64,000 nt of DNA from DAOTXR01 sp034435375 (lineage in GTDB: Bacteria; Chloroflexota; Anaerolineae; Aggregatilineales; UBA3940), in contig DAOTXR010000043.1 of NCBI GenBank assembly GCA_034435375.1, positions 124,001 to 188,000 on the forward strand, read 5' to 3'. Both the position numbers and the translations under genes were made by a program. The stretch's first letter is position 1, and each line of letters begins with the position of its first letter. Of the stretch, positions 1 to 7,536 are shown one piece after another. The notes beneath the pieces are model-generated. The model was not told the origin of the DNA. It did no database searches and saw nothing but the letters and a program-made list of their open reading frames with translations.

Positions 1-142
1 GAGCCATCGTAGCCGTCGCCAGCAGCATCGTGTCGCCCTCGCGCACCGTTGCCGCGCCTCCGGCTTGCGGAGCCATTTTGCCGGTCTCCACGACGATCTC
101 GCGATCGCCCACTCTGACCATGTATTGTCGTCTCTCACTCAT
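1..142 (-). CDS. pnp: Polyribonucleotide nucleotidyltransferase, N-terminal part (cut by window edge)
   Basis: PNPase degrades RNA 3'-to-5' by phosphorolysis and is a degradosome partner in many bacteria. Only the first 47 codons lie in the window. They read as the first strand of the N-terminal RNase PH-like domain, with the motif VETGKMAPQAGGAATVREGD followed by TMLLATATMA, which is very typical of the family. The ATG at 140-142 is preceded by an AAGGA/GGAGG region a few bases upstream. The gene follows rpsO on the same strand, the classical rpsO-pnp order, but is separated from it by a terminator and by a large foldable leader (176-263). The function call is secure although the gene is incomplete. 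Confidence 0.93.
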   Translation of the reverse strand, partial: MSERRQYMVRVGDREIVVETGKMAPQAGGAATVREGDTMLLATATMA

Positions 143-175
143 ATTGTCCTTTTCCTCCGTGCAGCGTCTGTCATT

Positions 176-263
176 GCCCGAAGGTCAGGGACTGGAAATC
201 GGCATCAAGTCTTTGTGGCTTTTCCTCACTTGATGACGCTTTCCAATTCCTGTCCCTTCGGGC
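176..263 (-). promoter_or_regulatory. Long stem-loop in the pnp 5' leader
   Basis: The 88 bases upstream of pnp can fold into one long hairpin. The arms 176-184 and 255-263 are perfectly complementary (9 bp). 187-189 pairs with 249-251, 193-198 with 240-245, and an inner 8-bp stem is formed by 203-210 with 228-235. In E. coli a comparable leader stem is cut by RNase III and then used by PNPase for autoregulation. That role here is inference from position and shape. It ends about 34 nt before the start codon. Confidence 0.6.
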
Positions 264-324
264 CTTCCGCTTGATCATGTCATACACTGGCGCTGTGCAC
301 CAGCGTGAGTCTACCCGGACTCAT

Positions 325-365
325 CGAAAAAACAAGCAGCGGGGCGCAGCGATCCCCTGCGCCCC
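325..365 (-). terminator. Rho-independent terminator after rpsO
   Basis: Perfect 9-bp stem GGGGCGCAG (341-349) with CTGCGCCCC (357-365), 7-nt loop. Read on the minus strand it is followed by a T-rich tract (TTGTTTTTT, 325-335). It lies about 78 nt past the rpsO stop and separates rpsO from pnp. Confidence 0.85.
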
Positions 366-443
366 CGAGTGCCAGGCTGATGGATGCATCCCGCGCTGCT
401 TTAAACGGCATCCTGATGGCGCGGGGATGAGAGGTGTTTTGAC

Positions 444-713
444 CTATCGCCGCAGCCCCAGACGCCGGATCAGCGCTTTGTACTCCTCTGGCTGGGTGTT
501 GCGCAGGTAGGCTAGCAGCCTGCGCCGCCGACCTACCAGTTGCTGCAGGCCCCGGCGAGTATGCTGGTCGTGCTTGTGGATTTGCAGATGCTCGATCAGA
601 CGGTTGATGCGCTTCGTCATCATTGCGATCTGCACCTGGGCCGAGCCAGTATCGCCCTCGTGCGTGGCATACTCTTGCAGGATGGCTTGTTTCTCTTCTT
701 TGCTCAGTGCCAT
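444..713 (-). CDS. rpsO: 30S ribosomal protein S15
   Basis: 89 residues, the usual length. S15 binds the central domain of 16S rRNA (helices 20-22) and nucleates 30S platform assembly. The family signature is clear: the start MALSKEEKQAILQEYATHEG, the loop GDTGSAQVQIA, then HDQHTRRGLQQLVGRRRRLL, and the end RRLGLRR. The ATG has an AGGAG 5-6 nt upstream. A sigma70-type promoter (783-811) gives a leader of about 63 nt, and a strong terminator follows. In E. coli S15 represses its own translation through its leader; whether that holds here cannot be read from the sequence. Confidence 0.98.
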   Translation of the reverse strand: MALSKEEKQAILQEYATHEGDTGSAQVQIAMMTKRINRLIEHLQIHKHDQHTRRGLQQLVGRRRRLLAYLRNTQPEEYKALIRRLGLRR

Positions 714-782
714 GCGCTCTCCTCAATCAGTCGCCGGGCGGACAGGAGATGGCCCGCCGGTCGGTTTCTGACGAACGGGCAG

Positions 783-811
783 AGTATACCGTGCCCCTCT
801 GAGTGCTGCAA
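783..811 (-). promoter_or_regulatory. Sigma70-type promoter of rpsO
   Basis: Minus-strand -35 TTGCAG (806-811), 17-nt spacer, -10 TATACT (783-788). The predicted transcript start is near 776, about 63 nt before the rpsO ATG. Confidence 0.7.
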
Positions 812-946
812 ACGACAGGATGCTGCGCCGCCAGGATCGCCCCCTTCGCGGCCTTCCGTCTTGCGTGCCAGACGTGGAACTTTTGGGGCCGCAAGATCGT
901 AACTATAAGCAGCGAGACACACGAGTCATATGGGGGTAAATCCCCA

Positions 947-974
947 TTGTTGGGAGAGACGAATGCCATACAAT
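947..974 (+). promoter_or_regulatory. Sigma70-type promoter of the 42-codon membrane-protein gene
   Basis: -35 TTGTTG (947-952), 16-nt spacer, -10 TACAAT (969-974). Predicted start near 981, giving a leader of about 90 nt before the ATG at 1073. Confidence 0.55.
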
Positions 975-1072
975 GCAAAGTAGGATCGTCGCCTACTCCA
1001 AACTCCAGGCCGCGTGGATCGCATGTTAATGGAATGACGGATACAGGTTCAGTGGTCACAAGGTGAAGCTAG

Positions 1073-1201
1073 ATGAGCAGCAAAGAAACAGTTAACCAGG
1101 TGGATCGTATTGACGACAGCGGACTGATCGCCGGGGCAGCCTCTCTGATGCTCTTCATCCTCGTCCTGATCGCCCTGGCATCGATCTTCATCGGGTTCTA
1201 G
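1073..1201 (+). CDS. Small single-span membrane protein, function unknown
   Basis: A 42-codon gene. The product starts MSSKETVNQVDRIDDSG, a charged hydrophilic stretch, and continues with one membrane helix of about 24 residues (residues 18-42: Ile/Leu/Phe/Ala-rich) that ends almost at the C-terminus. A good ribosome-binding site (AGGTGA at 1061-1066) lies 6 nt before the ATG, a promoter lies at 947-974, and a perfect terminator hairpin starts 45 nt after the stop. These three signals together argue that it is a real transcription unit. I do not recognise the family. The shape resembles small tail-anchored or respiratory-complex accessory proteins, but that is only a resemblance. Confidence 0.72.
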   Translation: MSSKETVNQVDRIDDSGLIAGAASLMLFILVLIALASIFIGF

Positions 1202-1245
1202 GGGACGATCCGTTTAAGTTCGGGGGCTTCGTAGTAGCAGTCATG

Positions 1246-1287
1246 CGAACCGGGCCGGTGGGCTATCACCGGCCCGGTTCGCTTTTT
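1246..1287 (+). terminator. Terminator of the small gene, overlapping the 3' end of murE
   Basis: Perfect 15-bp stem (1246-1260 with 1267-1281), 6-nt loop, then CTTTTT on the plus strand. The murE stop codon (1266-1268, minus) lies in the hairpin and its last codons (Glu-Pro-Gly-Arg) are the right arm. On the minus strand no T-tract follows, so it should act for the plus strand only. Confidence 0.85.
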
Positions 1288-2837
1288 GACGCGGTAGGCA
1301 GAGTGCGAAGGGGCGATCCGCGCAGCGCAACACGCATGGCCTGGCGATCGTCCCACGGGTATTCAACCGTACCAAAGCACATGCTTTGCTCGTGACCCTT
1401 GCCGCATGCCATCACCACATCTCCAGGGCGGGCCAGCCGCGTGGCAAAGTAGATCGCTTCGCCTCGGTCGGGGATGCGCCAGAAGGTGCGCCCCTCGACG
1501 CCGCCCGCTTCCGCCGCAGCCTGAGCGCTGGCCGCCAGGATGTCGTCGAGCGACTCAGTGCGTGGATCCTCAGCAGTGATCACAGTCAGATCGGCCAGCT
1601 CAGCAGCGATACGGCCCATCATGGCGCGCTTCTGAGGATCGCGCAGGCCCGCACTGCCAAACACAACGATCACCCGGCCCGTGGGCGGGATCATCAGACG
1701 GGCAGCCTGGAGCGCCTGACGCAGGGCATTCGGTGTGTGGGCGAAATCGACCACAGCCAGAAAGCCCTGACCCTCGTCAATGCGTTCGAGGCGGCCCGGC
1801 ACGGCCTTGACTGCTTCAACGCCGGAGCGGATGGCTGTCGGGTCGATGTTCAGGCCAAGGGCAGCAGATACAGCCGCAAGGATGTTGCTGACGTTGAACG
1901 AACCCACCAGTAAAGTGTTCAGATCGAGCATCGCACCGCCCGGCAGATGGATGGAAAAGCGCGTGCAGGCAGACCCGTAGACGATGTCACTGGCAACGAC
2001 ACTGGCCTGCGTGGGAGCCATGCCATATGTCAGGTGACGGTCTGCGGGGATGGCCAACAGGTAGTCGGCGCTGGAAGCGTCGTCGCGGTTGACCACAGCG
2101 ACCTTGGGCACATCGGGCTTACGCATCCCGTCGGACAGGTGGCGAAACAGCCTCGCCTTGGCATCGCGGTAGGCTTCCCACGAACCGTGGAAGTCCAGGT
2201 GCTCGTGTTGGATATTGGTCACCACGGCCACATCAAAATCGCAGGCAGCGACGCGGTGCTGGGCCAGGCCGTGCGAGGTCGCCTCCAGAACGCAGTGAGT
2301 CAGCCCCGCTTCGACCATCCGCGCCAGGTAAGCCTGAACTTCCGGCGCAGTGGGCGTGGTGACATGAAGGCCGGTGTCGAGTTCTTCGTCTCCCAGCACT
2401 GCGTTGATGGTGCTGATCATGCCGACGGCGATGCCAGCCGTCTTGAGGATGCTGTGGATCAGGTTGGTGGTCGTGGTCTTACCATCCGTGCCAGTAACGC
2501 CGATCATCACCAGGCGACGCGACGGGAAACCGTAATAGGCCGCTGCAAGGTAAGCCAGGGCAAGCCCGCTATCGGCGACCTGGACGTAGGGAACGGAGCA
2601 GGCCACCTGATCGGGAGGACGCTCACCGACGACTGCCGCCGCGCCACGCTCGACCGCCGAGGCAATATAACGATGGCCATCGACGGACTGCCCGGCACGG
2701 GCCACAAAGACGCCGCCCGCTTGGACAGCGCGGCTGTCCTCAACGACAGGGGCAGTGATGGGCACATCATCTGCCGGAGCAATGACGACGTTGGGGACGG
2801 CTGAGAGCAGGTTGGATAGTTTCATAGGGCTGTACAT
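1266..2837 (-). CDS. murE: UDP-N-acetylmuramoyl-tripeptide synthetase (MurE ligase)
   Basis: A cytoplasmic ATP-dependent ligase that adds the third amino acid to UDP-MurNAc-L-Ala-D-Glu in peptidoglycan synthesis. 523 residues, slightly longer than usual (about 490-500). Domains run Mur ligase N (about 20-100), central ATPase with the P-loop GVTGTDGKTTTT at 113-124, and C-terminal ligase domain from about 345. The substrate motif that reads DNPR in meso-DAP-adding enzymes is EDPR here (423-426, in TAEDPRTE), so the third residue may be ornithine or lysine. Two in-frame ATGs exist (2837 and 2825), neither with a clear ribosome-binding site. The gene stands alone, not in a dcw cluster. The MurE family is secure; the substrate is not. 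Confidence 0.93.
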   Translation of the reverse strand: MYSPMKLSNLLSAVPNVVIAPADDVPITAPVVEDSRAVQAGGVFVARAGQSVDGHRYIASAVERGAAAVVGERPPDQVACSVPYVQVADSGLALAYLAAAYYGFPSRRLVMIGVTGTDGKTTTTNLIHSILKTAGIAVGMISTINAVLGDEELDTGLHVTTPTAPEVQAYLARMVEAGLTHCVLEATSHGLAQHRVAACDFDVAVVTNIQHEHLDFHGSWEAYRDAKARLFRHLSDGMRKPDVPKVAVVNRDDASSADYLLAIPADRHLTYGMAPTQASVVASDIVYGSACTRFSIHLPGGAMLDLNTLLVGSFNVSNILAAVSAALGLNIDPTAIRSGVEAVKAVPGRLERIDEGQGFLAVVDFAHTPNALRQALQAARLMIPPTGRVIVVFGSAGLRDPQKRAMMGRIAAELADLTVITAEDPRTESLDDILAASAQAAAEAGGVEGRTFWRIPDRGEAIYFATRLARPGDVVMACGKGHEQSMCFGTVEYPWDDRQAMRVALRGSPLRTLPTASKSEPGR

Positions 2838-2965
2838 CCCGGCAGAGGTGCGACAGGCTGCGATCCTCTGCTGCTCCGAATCATCTTTCTAACCTAACCT
2901 GTACAGGCTGAATATATCGCAGGGTGATAGGTTACCCCGTCAGGGCAGGTGTGTCCAGATTGATC

Positions 2966-4960
2966 TTATGCAGCGGGAAGCCACACCGTGAAGGTCGCGC
3001 CCTGGCCTACCACTCCTTCGCTGGCAACCTCGATCAGGCCCTGGTGGAGACGGACGATCTCAGTAGCTATGGAAAGCCCTAGACCCGTCCCGGGCTTGCC
3101 AGAAGCCCGGCCTGCCTCGCCACGATAAAAGCGCTCAAAGATGTGCTCAGCCTCAGCAGGCTTGATGCCAGGACCGGTGTCGGAGACACGCACACCCACC
3201 CACCGGCCATCAGTGCTCTCGCGGGCCACGGTTTCCACCACTACACGGCCACCTTGTGGAGTGTAATCGAAGGCATTGGTGAGCAGGATGCTGACCACCT
3301 GGCCGATCAGCATAGGATCAACCTGAACGTGAGGCAACGCCGAAGCCGGTCCAAACGTCAGGACGAGACCGTGGTCAGCGGCCAATGGCTCGCGATCGGC
3401 CACCAAAGCCCCGATCAATTCGTTCAGATCGGCCATCTCAAGATGTGGATTCTCCATCCCTCGATCCAGCCGCGATAGGGTGAGCAGGCTCTCCACCAGG
3501 TGCTCCAACCGTAGAGTCTCCCGATGGATGGTCTGCACATAAAGCTCGGCTTTTTCGGGGCGGAGGGAGAGCAGATGCAGATACAGTTTGATGTTAGCTA
3601 CCGGCGTGCGCAACTCGTGGGAGACGTTGGCGACGAAGTCATCCTTCACCCGGCTGAGCGCCTCCAGGTGACTGTTGGCCTCTTGTAGCTCGGCAGTACG
3701 CTCGGCCACACGGCGGGCAAGCTCAGCGGCATGGCGCTGAGACTCCTCGTATAGGCGAGCATTCATAATCGCGATCCCAGCCTGTTGGGCAATGCCCACA
3801 AACAAATCGAGGTTCTCAGGCACAAATGGCTCGCGTGAGATGCGATTGACCAGCATAGCCCCGATGATCCGATCCCGAAAAATCAACGGAACGGCCATGA
3901 CATGCTCATTCTCATCTAGGGGCGTGCCGGGCACCGTGACAGCGCGCGGGTCCTGAAGGGCATAGTTGGCCAGGATGGGACGCCTCTCAGCAACGGCAGC
4001 GCCTGTGATCCCCTGCCCCACCTGGATAGAGAAGGCCAGCATAGGTTCAGCATAGCTGGCATGGACCAGGATCGGGCGCAGTGTGCTGCCGTCGTCCTCC
4101 AGTCTGAAGATCACCGCCTCGTCGGCTGCCAGCAGCACCACCGCATGTTGGGCAATCAACTTAAGAAGCTGGCTGAGGTCAAGCTCACTAAGCAGATCGC
4201 TGCTGATTTCTAGCAGGCTCTCAAGCTCACGCTGGCGCTGCCGCAGCGCCTCTTTCACCATAACCGCTTCAAGCACATCTCTAGACAAAGCATCGGTCAT
4301 CACGACAACTACAAACAGATAGCCGTATTCGATGGTGTAGATGAACCGGTAAAGCCCGCTGCTGACGGCTGTGTCGTTGAATGCAGAAAGCGTCAGCATG
4401 CCGAAGGCCAGCAGCAATGATCGGGCGCCGTGGCCGCCAAGTCGATAGAACCGAACCACACACACGACAATGTAGATCGCTGTCGCCATCCCCACCACGC
4501 TCTGGAGGTTAGTCAGTAGGCCAGGCGTGGCTTCGTAGTAAGTAAAGTGAAGGCCCCAGGGAAGGACGATCTGTTTGATGGAGGGCGGGTCCACAATCCA
4601 CGTCAAAGGACCGGGAAAGACGAGCTGCGCCAGGGCTGCCAGGGCAAAGTAGATCGTCAGAGGGTACAAGATCGCTGCGGGCCGGAAGGAGGTGTACTCA
4701 GCAATAAACCACAGGGCGGCAGCGCTCACACCAGCCAGGGCAATGACCTGCAAACGCTGCCAGCGGACTCCGTCGGCCACCGAGTTGGCGCTGTACAGAC
4801 CCGCGCAGAAGACACAGTACATCCCTATCGAAAAACTTAATAGCGCCAACATCAGACTGTTTCGGAGGGTTCGCCGGCGAATAAAGACCAGAAGATGGTA
4901 GAACCCCATATAGAAAGCAATACCCGCCATCGCTGTGGCAGGCATGGATAATAGCCCCAT
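2966..4960 (-). CDS. Membrane histidine kinase: 7TM sensor, GAF, HisKA, HATPase
   Basis: 664 residues. The first 225 residues hold seven membrane helices, similar to the 7TM histidine-kinase input domain. A short coiled coil (about 230-255) leads into a GAF domain (about 258-400), a second coiled coil (410-438), the HisKA dimerisation domain with phospho-acceptor His448 in VSHELRTP, and an HATPase with N box (LLTNAFDYTPQGG, near 562), G1 box DTGPG (594-598), F box (FERFYR) and G2 box GTGLGLS. All catalytic boxes are intact, so it should autophosphorylate. The ATG has GAGGAGGG 6 nt upstream. No response regulator is adjacent; the nearest are 38 kb away, so its partner is unknown. Confidence 0.93.
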   Translation of the reverse strand: MGLLSMPATAMAGIAFYMGFYHLLVFIRRRTLRNSLMLALLSFSIGMYCVFCAGLYSANSVADGVRWQRLQVIALAGVSAAALWFIAEYTSFRPAAILYPLTIYFALAALAQLVFPGPLTWIVDPPSIKQIVLPWGLHFTYYEATPGLLTNLQSVVGMATAIYIVVCVVRFYRLGGHGARSLLLAFGMLTLSAFNDTAVSSGLYRFIYTIEYGYLFVVVVMTDALSRDVLEAVMVKEALRQRQRELESLLEISSDLLSELDLSQLLKLIAQHAVVLLAADEAVIFRLEDDGSTLRPILVHASYAEPMLAFSIQVGQGITGAAVAERRPILANYALQDPRAVTVPGTPLDENEHVMAVPLIFRDRIIGAMLVNRISREPFVPENLDLFVGIAQQAGIAIMNARLYEESQRHAAELARRVAERTAELQEANSHLEALSRVKDDFVANVSHELRTPVANIKLYLHLLSLRPEKAELYVQTIHRETLRLEHLVESLLTLSRLDRGMENPHLEMADLNELIGALVADREPLAADHGLVLTFGPASALPHVQVDPMLIGQVVSILLTNAFDYTPQGGRVVVETVARESTDGRWVGVRVSDTGPGIKPAEAEHIFERFYRGEAGRASGKPGTGLGLSIATEIVRLHQGLIEVASEGVVGQGATFTVWLPAA

Positions 4961-5265
4961 GTATGGCCCTCCTCAGGTATTGGCCCGACTGCACAGCGAG
5001 AACTCGCCTCAAGTATAAGCGAAAGTGGTCGGATCGGACAGGGCATCGGTAAGGAGGGGGAATCACGGGGCGATCTTGGAGGCAACAAGCCACAAACCCC
5101 TCGGTCGAGCCAAGGGGCGCCTGTGGATAAGATCAATAACACGCCGGAGGCCCACCATACCTCTGGCTAGGGGTGAAGCCGGTTCGCAGTGAGCCGATAG
5201 CAGCCTGATACCCAGATGCCTAACCGAAAGGAGCTTCGGCCAAGCCCGAAGTTTTGATAAGACAT
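4961..5265. other. Gene-free stretch between atpF and the histidine kinase
   Basis: About 305 bases. It holds a terminator-like hairpin next to atpF (5234-5251) and a TATACT -10-like hexamer for the kinase (5012-5017, minus) without a good -35. A short GCCGATAGCAGCC sequence near 5192-5204 resembles similar AT/GC words in other gaps of the window (6020-6040, 27296-27326). No coding potential was seen. Confidence 0.5.
5234..5251. terminator. Weak terminator-like hairpin after atpF
   Basis: 6-bp stem CTTCGG/CCGAAG with a 6-nt loop. It is followed by CTCCTTTC on the minus strand and by TTTT on the plus strand. Its position, 15 nt past the atpF stop, suggests it ends the atp transcript, but the stem is short. 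Confidence 0.4.
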
Positions 5266-5976
5266 CTAAGATAGGGACGAGCGCAACTCGGCGAGCTGGT
5301 GAGCAAAGCTGGCATCGACCTGCTGACCTGCGCCACGCACGATCACGCCGCCCAGGATGCGCGGATCGGTGGTGAAGGTGATCTGATCGGTGCCCAGCTC
5401 AGCAGCGAACTTCTTCTGCTCGGCAGCCGTAAGCGGAACCGCCGTGACTACCTCTAGCCTGCCGCCCAGGCCGCGCGCCTGAGGCGGGACAGCAGCGAAA
5501 AAGTCCTTCACCACTTCTTTCTGGCGCTTCTCATCTAGGCTGGCGCCGATCAGGCGGTTGGCAGCAGCGATGCTGAGCGCCACGATCTGGTCGCGCACGT
5601 CGGCCAGCAGCGCCTCGCGCTCAATGGCGGCGTCTGATTGAGCTTGCTGACGAATGCGATTGGCCTCCTCGCGAGCTTCAGCCTTGGCCTGATTAGCAGC
5701 CTCCTCGGCGCGGGCGCGGGCCTCAGCGATGATGCGCTGCGCCTCGGCCCGGGCTTCATCAAGGATGCGCTGACGGTCAGTTTCGGCGCTGGCCAACGCC
5801 TCCTCTGCCTTGCGAGCATTGTTGATACCCTCGGCGATGCGCTCGCGGCGCTGGCGGAGCATATTGACGATCGGCTTGTAGGCGACAGCCCACAGCAGAA
5901 GGATCATCAGCAGCAGGTTCAGAGTGTTGGCGATCAACAGGCCCAGGTTGATTCCAAGCTTACCTAGTGCGTCCAA
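5266..5976 (-). CDS. atpF: ATP synthase subunit b with a C-terminal delta-like segment (b-delta mini-fusion)
   Basis: Peripheral stalk of F1Fo ATP synthase. After a membrane helix (about residues 10-33, ending WAVAYKPIVNMLRQRRERI) comes a long Ala/Glu/Arg-rich coiled coil typical of b (to about 150). The last 65 residues (VTAVPLTAAEQKK..., TDPRILGGVIVRGAGQQVD, LAELRSSLS) match the C-terminal domain of delta/OSCP, which caps the b dimer. The N-terminal six-helix domain of delta is missing. I place the start at TTG 5976, with GGGAGAG 6 nt upstream, giving 236 residues; an ATG lies 15 nt further up (5991) but its ribosome-binding site is too close. No atpH, A, G, D or C follows. The b call is secure and the delta-like tail is likely. 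Confidence 0.85.
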   Translation of the reverse strand: MDALGKLGINLGLLIANTLNLLLMILLLWAVAYKPIVNMLRQRRERIAEGINNARKAEEALASAETDRQRILDEARAEAQRIIAEARARAEEAANQAKAEAREEANRIRQQAQSDAAIEREALLADVRDQIVALSIAAANRLIGASLDEKRQKEVVKDFFAAVPPQARGLGGRLEVVTAVPLTAAEQKKFAAELGTDQITFTTDPRILGGVIVRGAGQQVDASFAHQLAELRSSLS

Positions 5977-6093
5977 GGAACTCTCTCCCATCTCACCTGT
6001 GGCGAATGGCCCATAAACTTATGGTCGATAGCCTGTAGCCCTCTGTTGGCAGTTTCTATAACCTCTACAGGCCGCAAGCCACCACATGCCCAC

Positions 6094-6348
6094 TTAGCCG
6101 ACACCGACGAAGACAAGCACCAGCGCGACCACCAGGGCGTAGATGGCGACAGCCTCGGTCAGGGCGATGGCCAGGATCATGTTGGTCTGGATGAGGGGAG
6201 CCGCCTCAGGATTGCGGCCAATGGACTGCATGGCCCCCATCGCCAGCAGGCCAATGCCGATGCCAGGCCCAATGGCGCCCAGGCCAATCGCCAGCCCTGC
6301 GCCGATCAACTGGGCTGCCATTTTGAGGGATTCGGCTGTAATCTCCAT
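6094..6348 (-). CDS. atpE: ATP synthase subunit c (rotor ring)
   Basis: 84 residues forming a two-helix hairpin; many copies make the rotating Fo ring. Conserved loop GRNPEA (45-50) and the ion-binding Glu65 in ALTEAVAIY are present. The position that is Gln in sodium-type rings (PGIGQG) is Ile here (PGIGIG), and the residue after Glu65 is Ala rather than Ser/Thr, so a proton-type ring is expected. The start at 6348 follows GGGAGGAACC; an ATG 30 nt upstream would add residues not expected in the family. It lies between atpB and atpF, the usual order. Confidence 0.97.
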   Translation of the reverse strand: MEITAESLKMAAQLIGAGLAIGLGAIGPGIGIGLLAMGAMQSIGRNPEAAPLIQTNMILAIALTEAVAIYALVVALVLVFVGVG

Positions 6349-6399
6349 GGTTCCTCCCGATCTTAGTGAGTGATACACCCGAACGTCTTGGTTTTAGAG

Positions 6400-7536
6400 T
6401 CAGTGATGTGCCTCAGCATGGTCGCCGTGGCCCGCCTGGGCCACGCCAGTAAACACAATGGTCAACATCGCAAACACAAAAGCCTGGAGAAGACCGATCA
6501 GGACTTCGAGCAGGTAGAAGACCAGCGGAACGCCCACAGGGATCAGGTAGGCGATCACAAGCAGCAGGACAGCGCCTGCGAAGATGTTGCCAAAAAGTCG
6601 CAAGCTGAGCGAAACGATCTTGAGCATCTCGGACAGGGCCTCAAGCCAGCTCACGATCAGCTCCACCCAGCCCAGGAAACCCTTCGACAGCGCCGGCAGG
6701 TTGAAGAACTTGTAGAAGTAGCGAGGACCTGACTGCCGCACGCCAAGGACCTGGACTGTCACCATGGCAACGATGGCCAACGAAAGCGTCAGATTGAGGT
6801 CAGTGGCAGCAGTACGTAGGAAGGGCGTCACCATCACATAAGGAGCAGGACTTTCTCCGGCAGTCTCCTCAGCGTGGCCGCCTTCCTCGCCAGCGCTGCC
6901 GTGCTCAGGGCATTCAACGGGCGAAAGCGCACCCGTGCGCGGGATCGCATTATCCTTGCCAAAGGCCAGGCGGTAGAGGCCACTGTTCCCGATCTCGACG
7001 GCTTCAAAGCCTTTGTGGCCTTTGGCCGGATCGGCACAGTGGAGCACGCCGAACGAGTCGACCAGGGGAACGAAGTGCAGCCAGTTGGCCGTGAGCACCA
7101 AGATGAAGATCGTGACAGCGATGGGAAAGACCGACATGGCCCACTTACTGCCGACGACGCTCTCAATCAGGTTGTAGAGATACTCCATGATGGCTTCAAA
7201 AGTGTTGTGCCATCCCTTGGGAACCATCAGATCGTCGCCCTGAGCATCAACCGCCCTGGGGTTGGACTGGTATTGCCTCAGTTTGCGGCGTGCGGCGCTG
7301 CCAGCTACCACCGCCATGAGGATCACTAGAAGGTCTGCTAACAGGATAGAGACGAATGTATTGGACAGGAAGAATTCGACACCCAGGATACGGACAGGCT
7401 GGGTGATAGCCTCTGCCGGAAGCTGAATATGTGGGAAGGCCACCGGCACCCGTAACGCCTGAAGCAGGGCAAACGGGCCACCACAGACCACAGCCATGGC
7501 CACCACTACCAGGAGAAATCGCACCAGGTTTTTCAA
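6400..7536 (-). CDS. atpB: ATP synthase subunit a (proton channel)
   Basis: Membrane subunit that carries protons past the c ring. 378 residues, about 100 more than usual. The essential arginine is Arg313 in SLSLRLFGNIFAG, followed by the C-terminal helices. The extra length is an inserted, mostly polar loop (about 158-235) between the second and third core helices. It includes an acidic, Gly/Glu/His-rich segment (about 208-230), and the C-terminus ends in a His-rich tail (GHGDHAEAHH). It begins right after the atpZ/I stop, so the two are translationally coupled. The family call is secure; the loop's role is unknown. Confidence 0.96.
   Translation of the reverse strand: MKNLVRFLLVVVAMAVVCGGPFALLQALRVPVAFPHIQLPAEAITQPVRILGVEFFLSNTFVSILLADLLVILMAVVAGSAARRKLRQYQSNPRAVDAQGDDLMVPKGWHNTFEAIMEYLYNLIESVVGSKWAMSVFPIAVTIFILVLTANWLHFVPLVDSFGVLHCADPAKGHKGFEAVEIGNSGLYRLAFGKDNAIPRTGALSPVECPEHGSAGEEGGHAEETAGESPAPYVMVTPFLRTAATDLNLTLSLAIVAMVTVQVLGVRQSGPRYFYKFFNLPALSKGFLGWVELIVSWLEALSEMLKIVSLSLRLFGNIFAGAVLLLVIAYLIPVGVPLVFYLLEVLIGLLQAFVFAMLTIVFTGVAQAGHGDHAEAHH

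Larger units (their letters stand above)
714..1072. other. Divergent intergenic region between rpsO and a small membrane-protein gene
   Basis: About 360 bases with no convincing gene on either strand. It holds the rpsO promoter (783-811, minus) and a promoter for the small gene (947-974, plus). Between them (about 812-946) nothing recognisable was found beyond a short GGGG/CCCC stem at 931-945. Confidence 0.6.

Noticed and set aside
280..726. Overlapping open frames in and around rpsO
   Set aside because: They are out of frame with rpsO, have unlikely composition and no ribosome-binding site.
1386..2804. Long plus-strand open frames opposite murE
   Set aside because: They arise from the high G+C of the opposite strand; murE has complete motifs and the opposite frames do not look like any family.
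4961..5265. Search for a tRNA or riboswitch in the gap before the histidine kinase
   Set aside because: No cloverleaf or conserved riboswitch core found.
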